From: Malania oleifera
Taxonomy: Eukaryota > Streptophyta > Magnoliopsida > Santalales > Ximeniaceae
Direction of reading: 5' to 3'
NCBI RefSeq assembly: GCF_029873635.1
Contig: NC_080421.1
Span: 38,234,617-38,298,616 of the forward strand
DNA length: 64,000 nucleotides
A model generated the notes under the pieces. It was given only the letters and a program-made list of their open reading frames with translations. It was not told where the DNA came from and did no database searches. Within the stretch, counting starts at the first letter, position 1. Each line of letters starts with the position of its first letter. Shown one piece after another: positions 13,736-26,516 of the stretch. A program made the translations under genes and the position numbers.

Positions 13736-14094
13736 TGTGCTTGGCTTGGGAAGTTTCTTTTGGCTAAGTTTGTTTTAAATGACCACATTTCGTTTACTTA
13801 ACCCTTTTGTTGATGACAAAAGGGGGAGAATTTATATGAGAGCAAAATGCTTGACCAAAAGGGGGATTTTGTTTAAGGTAAATAGTTTAATGGGGTAAAA
13901 TATCTGAGTTGTATGCATGCATGTGTTTGTGCTATAATGATAAAACTAAATGCATAGTATTTGAGATGTCTTCTTTTGTGAATATGCTTGACCTATATGG
14001 TTTATTTTCAAGTTATGCATATTCTTAGGGGGAGCCTTTTCAGGCTTGTCCCATTTTACTCTGATGCGTTTGTCATCATCAAAAAGCGGGAGAT
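13736..14094 (+). mobile_element. Copia internal 3' end with polypurine tracts
   Basis: Holds an upstream PPT-like site at 13804-13830 (CTTTTGTTGATGACAAAAG followed by GGGGAGAA) and the terminal tract at 14081-14094 (AAAAAGCGGGAGAT), directly against the LTR head. The same order is seen at 53455-53700 and 59245-59562. No coding sequence. Confidence 0.75.
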
Positions 14095-14136
14095 TGTTGA
14101 CTTTTTGAGTCCGATCCCTGTTTTGATGTTGACAAA
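14069..14136. repeat. Inverted repeat spanning the PPT and LTR head
   Basis: The arm TTTGTCATCATCAAAA (14069-14084) and its near-perfect complement TTTTGATGTTGACAAA (14121-14136) flank a 36-nt loop that contains the polypurine tract and the first bases of the LTR. One mismatch in 16. Confidence 0.85.
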
Positions 14137-14573
14137 GCATCTGTATCTTATGTGTGTTCTTAGTTTGTGAACAGATTCATATTTCAGCACACACATAAGG
14201 TTTAAGGGAAATGGAGGCCAAGACGGATCTTAATGCACATATACCTAGCGTACTCCATGAAGAGGAGCAAAAGATCAAGAAGAAGACATTTGAATTTCAT
14301 TGTATTGCATTTTATTTTTTATTTTGGTCAGTAATAATTGCATGGCATGCATGATAAGGATAAAAGCTCAATGATGACCGTAGACTGGCCATAGGGAACA
14401 ACAGGACCTTAGGAAGGTGGATCGACGCCGGGTTTTTAGGGTAAGCTCAAAAGACCATAAGCTGACCATAGGTCCCAATATATTACATGAAAAAGCCCCT
14501 AAAACTTAGCATTAACAAATATGTGATTAGGGGTGTCTTTAAAAGGGTGTTAGAGACTAAATTGCACAAAGTT

Positions 14574-16635
14574 TCCCGACCCGCCACGTGAGCCCAAGGT
14601 GCTACTTTAGTGACGTGTGTGTACCTGATACCAAACTCATCATATAAAATGCAGCAGAAATAAAAGATACAATCTCCAAAAATCCATTACTAGAGTTATA
14701 TACTACCTTTATACACAAATAAATCAATTTTCTCATAATTACATCCCATAAAACTAAACAAAAATAAAATCTGTATCTATACACACTACTTATATAAATT
14801 TATACCACTAGCCCGCCTCCTCTAGCTTACTAGACCCGATCTCTAGGATTTTCTAAAAAGATAGTTTGTAAAGTAGGGGTGAGGCATAGCTTAGTAAGGG
14901 AAAGATTAAGTTAATGTCAGTGTGTGGCTAGCATGCATTTAGTATACAAAAAATAGCCAGTTTACTAAGTAGATAAATACATTTATGAAATCATTCTTAT
15001 TTTACACTTACACGCATAATTAGCCGATGATAGAAAAGATTATCCGCACATACAAGTAATTTCCCTCTGCTCTAATACTATTACTACTATTAGGACACTC
15101 ACCTTTCTCAGTAAGCCCTTGAAGTTATCTTATTAATTATCCGTATTCATATAAATTAACAAATATGCAAATAAGACAATTCCTGTAACAAACACACCAT
15201 TTACTCCCCCCATGGCAAGGGTTGTGCAACCCGAAGGATGGACTAAGCTTGAGTGATTAGCCCAAACAAGGTTAAAAAAATAACATCCTTTGTAAACACA
15301 TTTGCAGACATCCACAACAAAGCTACAAGTTTGACGCCCTTACTTCAACCTCACGCAGGCAGTCGGCTGGACCCCCTACACTTCTATCCAGAACAATGTG
15401 GGTGCACATGATCTAACTAGCAACGGTACCGTGCTCACAATACATTGGTCCCCAGCGTTCCTAAAGCATATCATGCAATTTAGATAATAAAAATCATCAT
15501 TTAAAATATCAATTCACATATATTTCCTGTTATTCCAAAAACCTGGCCCTGACCACAAATACAATCCGACATATAACCGTCAATTAAAACTCGGTCCTCG
15601 GCCGTCAAATAATAATCATAACCCTTGGCCAATCAAACAATACCTGGCCACTGGCCGTTATTTCACACTCCTGCATTTCATAAACAGTTCCAGTATTTTC
15701 GCAAGCATTTTTAGTATTTCTCGAATAATTCAATATTTCACAATAATTCAGTATTTCAAAATCTCAAATCTAGATATATAATAATTCATATCAATTAAAT
15801 CACCTGTTACACGATTTCCCACATTTTAACATAACCATATAAACAAACAAGCTTTCCACCGTTCATTTTATTTAAAAATACCATACCAAATATCCTAGGT
15901 TTGTAAAATCCATTTCGAACGGTTGGTTTTCAAAATAACCTTTAATTTCTGAAATAAATAAATAAATAAATAAATAAAACATATAACAGTTTAATAAATT
16001 CATATTTAAAAAAATCCTAACTTAACTTAATCCACCTTACCTGATTCTTGAAGAGACCGATAAAACCTCGACCTACGCCTTACAACGTTCAAAACCCTTG
16101 AAACCCTGAAATTCAAACTTTACCATATTATTCATCACAATCCTCAGAGTAATTTTTCTTAAAATTTCCTTAAATTCTGAATACCCTAAATAGCCTATTA
16201 AAAGCCTAAATTGTTAAACTTACCCCCAATTTAGGATTGGTGTCTCGAAGCTCCAACTCGAAAACTCGCTCCAACTAGATTGTAGAGAATCTACCCATGA
16301 ATCTCTTGGCAATTTTCGTTCGTTAATTGGGCGTAAGATTTAAGAAAAATTGAGGTAAGCGTGAAAATTGACCTTACCCCAAGAGATATGTTTACGCCCC
16401 TCCCATGACAAATTCGCTTAAGTAGGAATGTCGATGGCGGAGGTAGAAACCTGATGGTATCTTTGGATTTCCGATCAGCACCCGTTTGGCCAAAGAAATC
16501 GAGTAGAGAGAGAGAGAGGAGATGGAAGAGACATCTGGGGGGGCGTGTCTCTGAGATTGATTCAATCTTAGTAACAAATGTCTCATGAAGCTTGATGATG
16601 CTTTAGGAGATGTATATATGTATTACTTATAATAA

Positions 16636-16666
<31 letters not shown>

Positions 16667-16847
16667 CTTATCCTTATATATCCTTATATATTTATATATA
16701 GAACCACCATATTATTTAAATAATTAATTCAATTTAATAATGTTTAATTAATTAATTAATTAATACTTAATTTAAATTTTATTTATTTATTTTCTTTATT
16801 TTATTTTATTTTACATTCCTAAGTATATCATTTTCTGGGGCGTTACA
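14574..16847 (-). mobile_element. 3' LTR of a chromovirus-like gypsy element
   Basis: Begins within ...cccgacccgccacgtg (the first few bases, tgtaacgcc, appear deleted) and ends ttctggggcgttaca at 16847. It is 2.27 kb and pairs with 20967-22158. To its right, the minus-strand purine tract AAGGAGGGGAGAA (about 16848-16862) is the polypurine tract. AT microsatellites occur near 16640-16700. The frames at 14602-14784, 15133-15315 and 16392-16586 are LTR sequence. Confidence 0.85.
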
Positions 16848-19491
16848 TTCTCCCCTCCTTATAAAAATTTCGCCCTCGAAATTTGTTAGATACCACCCCA
16901 AGTAAGATCCATTATTAACTTAACAAGTTTTGAGTTAAAACTCGTAAACAATCCTATCAAGATTGATAGCTAACATTGATAGATGGATTAGATTGATATC
17001 TTGCTCTAATATCCCTTGCTATAGAACAACACTCAACAACTTCAATTCCTATCTCCAATCTTCCAAAACCTAATACCGGTATAACCTTAGAAAAATCAAT
17101 AGATAACTTTCCTTTGATTATAACATGACCCAAACATTTCGTATTAGTTGTCCAGAACTCACATTTACCATTTAGCATATGATTGATGCTCTCGTAATGT
17201 TTGTAAAATTAACCGCAAATGTTGTTCATGCTCTTCTTGAGTCTTTGAACACCCCCAAAATCATCCATAAAAATTATAATGAATTGATCCAAGTATGATT
17301 GAATAACTTGATTCACCATATCCATGAAAATGTAAGGTGCATTGGTAACCCCGATTGGTAACACCAGAAACTTATAGCAATCTTACTGTGTACTCAATTC
17401 TGTCTTTGAAATGTGTAATTCTCAAATATTAATTAGTGATAATTTAATTGCAAATCAACCCTAAATTTTTTTTGGATTTACGAATTAATCAAATAATCCA
17501 CCAATCCCTGGAAGTTGATACCAATTCCTACTATAATGTGATTCAACTTCTAATGATTAGTGCATAACCTCAAAGCCTCATTATGTCTCTTGGTGAATAG
17601 CACAAATGCAACCTATGATGATGTACCAGGTCAAACAAATTCCTCATCGAGAAAATCTTCTAGTTGCACCCTAAGTTGCCTTAGTTCCGTTAATGTCGTT
17701 CTATATGAAGCAGTTGACATAGACTCCGTTCCTAACACCAAATCAATATTAAATTCAATCTCATCTTGGAGGTAGCCCCAATAAATCATCTGGGAATAAT
17801 ATCTAAAAATTCATCACCTATGGGTAAAGAAGTTTGGAATTCGTTAACTCGTATATTTCCTTCATTGCTGTTACAACTCTATACACGTGCCCACATTCTA
17901 TCCTTTCACAAGCACTCAAGATGTCAAATATGAGAGTTGGTTAGTTAGAAAGAAAGCCCTCACTCCATTTGGATCCATGAGTACTATTTTCTTTTGAAAA
18001 CAATCAACTAGGTATATGATCAATAAATAACCACCAATGGTTAGCCTCATTCTTAAACAGAGAACTTGCAATGATGATTCGTACTCTTCAAGGACCATGC
18101 CTATTGGGACATCTCAGACCATAATGTGCAATCATTAGCCTGTCAGATCAAATGTATAAAAAGCACTTCAAACTCTCATCATAACTTGTGACTTGTTTGA
18201 GTAAAAATTATATGAGCTTCTAAACATTCCCTATAATTCTAATCACCCAATTCCTTTTTAATGCTAAACTAATACACATGCTTACACCTTTAAATCAAGG
18301 TGAAATATCATTTTCCTACCAAATTGGTTTCTAAATTTTTCTTGCTTCCAATAGTTTTTAAGACTCAACTTCTAACCTATGTTGACAAACATTAAATATC
18401 AAAATATAGTTGGAAAATATCTTCAATGAAAAACAAGGATTGCAATTTTGACAAGTTTAAGTCCTGGTATACTAACTCAAGCCAACCCTGATCTGGCTCC
18501 AGTGACTGGACAATATGCAATAAACACGTGTTTTGGTTCTTGGTACAGAATACAATACTAATGAAGTTGTTTAGTCAGCTATGATTAGTGATCGAACATT
18601 ACCTGACGGCATGAATCTTATGTGAAATGGACTAGGAAGGAAATTGTGACATTTATTTGTACTAGAGAGTTGCTAATGGTAGAAGGATTAGATTCTGGAG
18701 ATAGCTCCAAAAGCTACAATCAATTGCAGACAACAACAGAAGATTTCACATTAGTCCGTATACAAATCAAAACCCAACCGAGCCAATGCCTAAGCAGTTA
18801 AATTAGTGTCCCATTGCCAAGTTGGATTTGCACAGGATAGAGAAAAGAGATAAAGCTCCAGGTCCTAGCATGTGTGGTTTTCCTTCTGGATAGCAGTTTG
18901 CTAAAGGTCTGAGTATCATTATGATTTTTCCTCTAGGTAAGTTACTAAAGATGATTCTGTTAGGTGTTATTTGGTTCACAGGATCCTTCGGAATACTTGG
19001 CAATGTAATGCCCATGACATCTTATTCTTATGTTTGTTTTTAGGTTATGGTGATAACACCACTTCCCAGGGAAAAAAGAATTTCCCTAAAACATAGGAGT
19101 CTAATTGTTGCTCACTTAGTATCTTATATTCTTATGGGCATGTTAATTTTAGGATTAAACTGTCCCCACTATTTTGGTTGACTTATGGAAATATGTAAAT
19201 ATGTAGTCGATGCGCATTCTCATCGACCCATCTTTCTTTTCCATAAACAATACCAGCGCTTCTCAAGATACACGTTGGGCCTAATAAACCCTTATCTAAT
19301 AATTCGTGTAACCGTTCATTTAACTCTTTTAATTCTACTGGTGTCACTCTGTACATCGCTTTAGAAATTGGTGCTTTTCTCGGAACTAGATCAATAGTAA
19401 CCTTTACCTTACGATCAGGAGGTGGTCCCGGCAAATCCTCGGGGAATACATCAAGAAAATCCGTCACTATCGGGATATCCTCTAATCTCAA
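16848..19491 (-). pseudogene. Gypsy pol remnants (RT)
   Basis: Heavily decayed pol on the minus strand. Positions 19183-19491 encode the RT N-terminal region: DFLDVFPEDLPGPPPDR, IDLVPRKAPISKAMYR and LKELNERLHELLDKG, the standard start of the gypsy RT domain. Positions 16957-17178 encode KCEFWTTNTKCLGHV, the stretch that follows the catalytic FIDD box. About 17180-17400 also reads as palm sequence with stops. RNase H and integrase are missing: between the RT fragment near 17.0 kb and the polypurine tract at 16.85 kb there is no room for them. About 17.5-19.1 kb is unreadable on either strand. Confidence 0.75.
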
Positions 19492-20521
19492 CTCCCCTTA
19501 TGGTGACCTCCTCGGGGTGCCTGATTATCTCCTCGGTACTAATGCTATGGAGGTGAATAGTTCAATGTTGCGCGGTAGTCCCGCGCCATATTTCTAGGCC
19601 TACTGCACCGATAACAGACAGCTGGTCCTCCCCTGCACTTACCCTAATGCCTCTAATCGGCATCTAGAACAGATTGGACGCTGCAAACTTCCCTGACGAG
19701 CTTGAGATCTCGTATCCTATCGCTGGCCCGAGAAATTACTAGGTCGTCTCCATGAGCCCTGACTAGTGCTGGTTTGAAACCCCTAAGGCAAAAGCCTCTT
19801 ATTCTGGTTTGCGCCTCTCTCCTCCTTTTGAATACTAGCCTCAGCTGTCATGGTCCTATCCACCAGTTCAGAGAAACTCTAAGTCAACAACGCCACCACC
19901 TGTGCACGTATTCCCTACCTCAAACCTCTATCGAACCTTCGAGCTTTCCTCAGCTCATCGAGGACCATATGAGGCGCAAAACAGACTAGCTCCACAAACA
20001 TAGCCGTATATAGCTGTACAGTCATGGGTCCCTGGGTCAGATGGCAGGAACTCCTGAGCCTTTGCCTCTCAGGTGGTAGTAGGGAAGTATCTGTTGAAGA
20101 AGACCTCCCTAAAACAGCTCTAGGTGATAGATGTATGCCTTGGATGCTGTTCCTCAACCATCTATGCCGATCTCCGCCACCTCTTTGCTTCCCCTACCAA
20201 TTTAAAGGTGGCAAACCACACCTTCTACTCCTCTGCGCACTCTAGTACATCCAACAGTTCCTCTATTTCCTGAACCTAATCTTTAGTTGTGACTGGGTTC
20301 GCATCTTCTACAAAAACTGGTAGATTCATCCGGGTAAACTACTGAAAAGTGCAGCTCCGACCAACCGGTGGCTGATCCTGCTCTCTAAAGTCCCTCTGAT
20401 TGCCCTTCCAACCCTGTTGTGCTATACTTCGCAGCACTACCAAAGCATCGACATCATCCTCACTAGAAGTATCCACGTGATTATCCTCTCCAGCTACGAT
20501 GTTATTTCCCTTAGAATCCAT
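19492..20521 (-). pseudogene. Gypsy gag (and protease remnant)
   Basis: From 20521 leftwards on the minus strand, the open start MDSKGNNIVAGEDNH leads through stops into FTRMNLPVFVEDANP, then TFKLVGEAKRW, and later EAKAQEF, VELVCFAPH and DELRKARRF (about 19915-20157). These are the order and motifs of chromovirus gag, and parallel the better preserved gag at 40791-41341. Stops and frameshifts are frequent. The stretch 19492-19900 should hold the zinc knuckle and protease, but I cannot read them with confidence. Confidence 0.7.
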
Positions 20522-20966
20522 CTCGAAGATAGAATAGAAACTGACTTAAAAACTCCTCATTTATCCTAATTGAAGCAAGTATGAAATGAAGAGATTACTA
20601 ATACATATGAATTCTCAGTTTAAAGATTCATTCCCCTAGTTCTGTCACAAAACCGACAAGATACCAGTCTCCAACATAACACTAACTCCACACATGTACT
20701 CGACCGCCCTAACGTTCTAACCTAAATTTCTAAGCTCCAGTCTCTCAACTCAGAAACAAAACTATCGATGGATTTACCATGGTTTTCCTGAAATTGTCAT
20801 TCCAGGAAAAACACAGAAAACCATTAAGGAACTCCGTCTCTAAGCTTCCAAACCAAAACCCAACCTAATCTACCCACTTTCATCCTTATCATATCTCAAC
20901 CTATATCTAGTAATTATCAACTATCAAAGTTTACAGAACCTAGCAAAACTAGGCTCTGATACCACC
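20522..20966 (-). mobile_element. Gypsy 5' leader with Met-type primer-binding site
   Basis: The minus strand of 20952-20964 reads TGGTATCAGAGCC, complementary to initiator tRNA-Met, two bases inside the LTR edge at 20967. The leader between it and the gag start resembles 43500-43737 of the second gypsy element (shared ttcctgaaat..tcat near 20787 and 43597). Confidence 0.85.
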
Positions 20967-22158
20967 TGTAACGCCTTGACCCACCACGTGGGCCCCGGGT
21001 GCTACTTTAGTGACGCCTATGTACCTGATACCAAATTCATCATATAAAATGTAACAGAAATAAAAGATACAATCTCCAAAAATCCATTACCAGAGTTCTA
21101 TACTACCTTTATACACAAATAAATCCATTTTCTCATAATTACATCCCATAAAACTAAACAAAAATAAAATCTCTATCTATACACTCTACCTACATAAATT
21201 TACACCACCACCCGACTCCTATAGCTTGCTAGAGCCGATCTCTAGGATTTCCTGGAAAGACAGTTTGTGAAGAAGGGGTGAGGCACAACTCAGTAAGGGA
21301 AAGATTAAGTTAATGTCAGTGTGTGGCCAACATGCATTTAGTGTACAGAAAATAACCAGTTCACTAAGTAGATAAACACATTTATTAAATCATTTTTATT
21401 TTACACTCACACACACAATTAGCCGAGGATAGGGAAGATTGTACGCCCATACAAGTAGCTTTCCTCTGCTCTAATACCATTACTACTATTAGGGCATTCG
21501 CCTTTCTCAGTAAACCCTCGAAGTTATCTTATTAATTATCTGTATTCACATAAATTAACAAATATGCATATAAGACAATCCATGTGACAAACACGCCATT
21601 TACTTCCCCTATGACACGGGTTATGCGGCCCGAAAGCTGGATTAAGCCTGAATGATCAACCCAAACAAGGTAAAAAAAACAACATCCTCTGCAAACACAT
21701 CTACAGGCATCCACAGCAAAGCTGCAGTTCCGACGCCTTTACTTCAACCTCACGCAGGCAGTCGGCTGGACCCCATACACTTCTATCCAGAACAGTGTGG
21801 GTGCACATGATCTAACTAGCAACAGTACCGTGCTCACAATATAGTGTCCCTGAGATTGATTCAATCTCAGTAAGAAATGTCTCCTGAAGCTTGATGATGC
21901 TTTAGGAGATGTATATATATATATATATTACTTATATTATCATAATTTTATATTATATACTTATATATATATATATATATATCTTATCCTTATATATTTA
22001 TATATATAACCACCATATTATTTAATTAATTAATTCAATTTAATAATGTTTAATTAATTAATTAATTAATACTTAATTTAAATTTTATTTATTTATTTAT
22101 TTTCTTATTTTTTATTTTATTTTACATTCCTAAGTATATTATTTTCTGGGGCGTTACA
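20967..22158 (-). mobile_element. 5' LTR of the gypsy element (internally deleted)
   Basis: Starts tgtaacgccttgaccca, ends ggggcgttaca, and is followed by gttgg from the interrupted copia LTR. It is only 1192 bp against 2274 bp for its partner: about 1.1 kb corresponding to roughly 15456-16545 is missing, with the junction at about 21841 (gctcacaata/tagtgtcc). Confidence 0.85.
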
Positions 22159-22590
22159 GTTGGTGTGTTCGGTCGACCAAACCCCAACACACAAAGCACT
22201 TCGGTCAACCAAACCTCCCTAGGGTCAAAAGTTTGACCATTTGGTCGACTGTCCTTAAAATGAACTTCAACGCTCTGGCCGACCGAACTGGCACTTGGAA
22301 AATCCCAACGCCCTAGTCGATCGAACTCTCAGTTGTAAAATAGCCTAGTCGACTGAACGTTCAACTTCGGTCAACCGAACCTCGGAGGTTTTGTAATTGC
22401 CTCAAGTCTGGTCGACCATTACTGCAGTTCAAAAACACCCTGATCGTCCGAACTAAGCAACTTGGTCGACCGAACCTCTCGGGTTGGTCAATTTTTACCA
22501 AGGTTAAACTGGGTTATTTTTAATTAAACTCACTTAATCTTTTTTCAAAATACCCACCGTGTCCCCAACAATTATATTTTTCCTCAAGTC

Positions 22591-22598
22591 TATAAATA
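22591..22598 (+). promoter_or_regulatory. TATA box of copia LTR 2
   Basis: TATAAATA, positionally equivalent to 13416-13423, just downstream of the motif array at 22165-22490. Confidence 0.5.
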
Positions 22599-23588
22599 CC
22601 CGTTCATTTGTCTTAATTAGTGTGAGATTAGAAAAATCATTAAGAAAAATCCTCTCAAATTTTTATACTCATTTTTTCATCCTCTCTTAGTTGTTTATTT
22701 GGAAAATCATTTTCAAAGAGCGTGTTTTATTTATATTGGCCATTTTGTTTTACTCTTATCTTGCATTCATTTTTCAAATCATATCTTTTGAGAGTAAATC
22801 CATAGTTTCTCCCACATATTTTATTTGATAAATATCCTTGGGAGTAAATCATTCTTGACTTGTGATCTTACACATCCATTGCAAGATTTAAAGGCTCACG
22901 TGCTCGTGTTTGCAAAAATATTTTGAGCCATAACCCTAGACTCTCCAGCACTTCATTTGGAAAAATATTTTTGGAGAAAAAGTTTTATTTGAGCATAAAA
23001 TATTTGAGCACTCATTATACACATTTTTATTCAAAGATTATTTTTGTGAAAATCATATTCTCACATTGAGCTTATTTTCATATCATATGTGAGTGTATTT
23101 TGAGCTATAGTGTTGTACACTTCTGCTTGTATTAGAAGCATATTTTGTTGTACACAATATTTTATTTGATTATCTATTATATTCCCGACGTATGGTCGAA
23201 AGATGGAGACTAACCCTGTGAATAATCCCAAACTAGTTCAGAACCAGTTAATAGAACTAAGTACACCATCCTGGTAAGATGTTGTAAACGGTGTCGGTCC
23301 ACCCATGAAGTGAGCAACTTAGTGAATCCTTTTGCTTGTTAGCTTGAGGCGGGGATGTATGTAGTATTGGCTGAACCCCGATAACATTTTTTGTGCCTGT
23401 TTTTAATTTCTACAAGTTAAATTTTAGCACTTGATTGTTTGTGATTTATCATTGTGAATGATTAAGTTTATAATTGCATAGACAAACCCTAGGTTTATGC
23501 ATTACTGTTGCTGGTTAATTTGATCTAGAAGATAAATTTTTAAATACCCAATTCAGCCCCCTCTTGGGAATACACCAATTCTAACCAT

Positions 23589-23601
23589 TGGTATCAGAGC
23601 C
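23589..23601 (+). other. Copia primer-binding site
   Basis: TGGTATCAGAGCC, complementary to initiator tRNA-Met, immediately downstream of the LTR end. The second element has the same site at 50152-50164 with one change. Confidence 0.9.
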
Positions 23602-23647
23602 TTGTTGCACTAGACTTAAACGTTTTTTTTTGCAAAAGATCGCAATG

Positions 23648-24508
23648 ATTCGCATTAGTGTACCCCCATTCAGAGAGGGACGATCACCTTCCAGTCCTCC
23701 ATTGTTTTGTAATGTCGATTACACTACCTGAAAAATTAGAATGGGCGTATTTATAAAATCAATGGATTGGATGGCCTGGCGGGTGATTGTTAATGGAATT
23801 TGTATACCCTTGGATGAAAATGACATTAGGTTAATGCATGTGAATTCGTATGCCATGGACATGTTATATCTTGCATTAGATTCTAATATTTTTGTTGATA
23901 TTGTATGTAAGAGTGCACAGGAAATCTGGGTTGAGCTCGAAAAGAAGTATGGAGAGACCCAGGAAAAGGAGATTGCAACTCCAAATGCTCCAAGCTTAAA
24001 TGATCAGGTAGTGGCCAATCATGAGTAGGTTGCATTAGTAGACGATGAGGTATATGACTCTTACTCTACCTCATTTACTAATTCGTGCAATGAAGCATGT
24101 GATGATTCCTATGCTGAATTCTGTAATATATTACATAATGAATCATCTATTGAATATAATGATAATACTGTTAATGATGCATTCAATGATTCTGGTGAAA
24201 AATACTGCAATATATTGTATAATGAATCAACTGATATTCGTTGTGATAAATCTATTGACAAAGCATGCATTGATTCATATGGTAGTTATAGAGATAAATC
24301 TTATACTGAATCATGCAAGAAGTCTAATGATAAAAGCATGCCTTCGTGTGAAGAACTAGAATGTACTTTATCTAAACTGCATAAACTTCTAGTTCAAATG
24401 TCTAAACAAAAAATAATTTTGAAGAAAAAAAATAAGAAAGTGGCAAATCAATTGAAAGAATATTATGCCACTCTTGAGAAGAGAAAAATTAAGAAGATAA
24501 AGAAGTAA
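23648..24508 (+). pseudogene. Copia SIRE-like gag with a Cys/Tyr-containing acidic domain
   Basis: The gag start reads PPLFCNVDYTT, then an in-frame TGA at 23729-23731 where SIRE-type gags have Trp before KIRM. The frame reopens at the Met at 23741: FIKSMDWMAW, then NSYAMDMLYLALDSNIF and AQEIWVELEKKYGE, which is the usual gag order (work out, then EIW...LE..Y.G). After a stop at 24026 and a frame change, about 24050-24350 encodes a Ser/Asp/Cys/Tyr/Asn-rich region. It then leads into KLHKLLVQMSKQ and Lys-rich coiled-coil sequence to 24508. No zinc knuckle, protease, integrase or RT follows. The same layout occurs at 50200-51349. Non-functional, or at best a gag-only element. Confidence 0.7.
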
Positions 24509-25780
24509 TGGATGATTATTCTAGCATAACACTCGAAATTAAAAATGAAAAGAATAATCATAATGAACCCTTAAGAATTAAAAGAAATAAATTCTTCAAG
24601 AAGGGTTCATGGTTAGTTCATCAAACCCATAATCGTGTCATGTCAAGTAAAAATGGAAAAGGCTTGGATAAAAGGATGATATGAATGATCGGAAAAGCAA
24701 ACCTCGTAGAACCTAAGGAAAAATGGATTCCATTTGGAATCACATAATCATTTAATCCATCCTTAGTTCTTAGGTTTAGGGGTAGTGATGACCAAAAGGC
24801 TAGGAAGTTGTCTTTGCTTATAATGTCAAATCTTAGTATGCACATTAATTATACACTACCATTATACACTAAGATCATTAGAAAATCTAGCTAATACGAA
24901 ATTTCAAATAAAGTATACAATCTAAACTTAAAACGAATACATATCATATTGATTGGATAAAATATGAAAATATTGACTATAACATAATTGAATGAAATCC
25001 ACTTCCAAATTGACAAAGTATTATTTGCTTGGTAAATAAGTTAAATTGCTTAACTCACGTTTAAATATGATTATCTAAAGTTAAGCATACTCTGTCCATT
25101 GCACAAGTTTGAGTTTTAGGAAATGAATCCTTCTCGTTAAAAATCTTGTCCTAAACTAATCTTGAAAGCCTAAAATGCCTAATAAAATGTTTAATCATCA
25201 CTCTAGGCTTGAAGCAATATTGATCATAAATGACTAATATATATTGAGTGTTCATCATAAGACATTCCTTCGACTCACCAGTTGCATCCTTGCTTCATAT
25301 CAAAATCATATCTAAATGATACATTCCAATTACCAAAGAGCATCGGTTACTAGTTATTCATATCCTCCACATTGCTCTTTTCCAAAATAAGATATGACAT
25401 ATTCTTTAGAATGCTTATCTTGTACAATGTCCTGTTACTAACAAAATACTCTTCCGATCTTACTAAAAGATTAAAACATTAAGAGTATTTATTCTAACTT
25501 GTTTCATAAGCTCTTAAACTTTAAGTTAAACTCATTAGAGCTTTATATCCTTGGAAGATGAGTTGAATGACTAAGTTGGTTGCACTCAGTTTTAATTTAA
25601 AAGGATGCATAAAATTAAAGAAGACTTATGCACGCGTAGTTTAAATCAAAAGTCATTCCAACTTGTGCCTCTCACATTTTGAAGTTTATGAGAAAAGAGG
25701 TAGACATAGGCTTATCATCTTAATGAATATTCATTGTGACTTTTTGGTCCGATAAGCCTAAAGCATTCATGTCAAGTGCA
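24509..25780 (+). mobile_element. Copia internal remnant, non-coding
   Basis: Collinear with parts of 51400-52030: shared stretches include tcctta..tcttaggtttaggggt, cacttccaaattgacaa, tgtgcctctcac and tgtgactttttg. No pol motifs are readable on either strand. The copia pol of an autonomous element is absent, so this spacer belongs to the non-autonomous family. Confidence 0.65.
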
Positions 25781-26516
25781 ACCATTGCAATATTTAAAGG
25801 TTCACGTGTTTGTGTTTGCAAAAATATTTTAAGTCATAATCCTAGACTCTCCAACACTTCATTTGGAAAAATATTTTTGGAAGAAAAATATTTTTGGAGA
25901 AAAAGTTTTATTTGATCATAAAATCTTTGAGCACTCATTATATACATTTTTATTCAAAAATTATTTTTGTGAAAATTACATTCTCACATTGAGCTTATTT
26001 TCATATCATACGTGAGTGTATTTTGAGTTATAGTATTGTACACATCTACTTGTATTAGAAGCATATTTTGTATATTTTGCTATAAAAAATATTTTATTTG
26101 ATTATTTATTGTATTTCCGACGTATGGTCGAAAGAGGGAGACTAACCCTATGAATAGTTTCGGATTGGTTTAGACTTAGTTAAGAGAATAAGGTACACCA
26201 TCCTGATAAGGTGTTGTAAACGATGTCGCTCCACCCATGAAGTGAGCAACTTAGTAGAATTCTTTTGCTATTAGCTTGAGGTGGGGACGTAGGCAGTATT
26301 CGCCGAACCTCAATAACATTTCTTGTATCTGTTTTTAATTTTTGTAATTTAAATTTCAGTACTTGAATGTTCGTGATTTATTGTTGTGAATGGTTAGGTT
26401 TATAATTGTATAGATAGATCCTAGGTTTGTGCATTACTGCTGCTGGTTAATTTGACCTAGGAAATAAATTTTTAAATACCCAATTCCCCCCTATTGAGAA
26501 TACACCAATTCCAACA
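25781..26516 (+). mobile_element. Copia LTR 3 of the array (3' half only)
   Basis: Collinear with 22871-23585 of LTR 2 (attgcaagatttaaaggctc). It ends ccaattccaaca at 26516, followed by the target duplication cataa (26517-26521), which pairs with cgtaa at 12507-12511. Confidence 0.85.

Larger units (their letters stand above)
14095..23585 (+). mobile_element. Copia LTR 2, split by a gypsy insertion
   Basis: Head at 14095-14573 and tail at 22159-23585, about 1.9 kb when joined. It ends with gggaatacaccaattcta and is followed by a Met-type primer site. The uninterrupted text at the insertion point (gcacaaagttggtgtgttc) is preserved in LTR 1 at about 12974. Confidence 0.85.
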
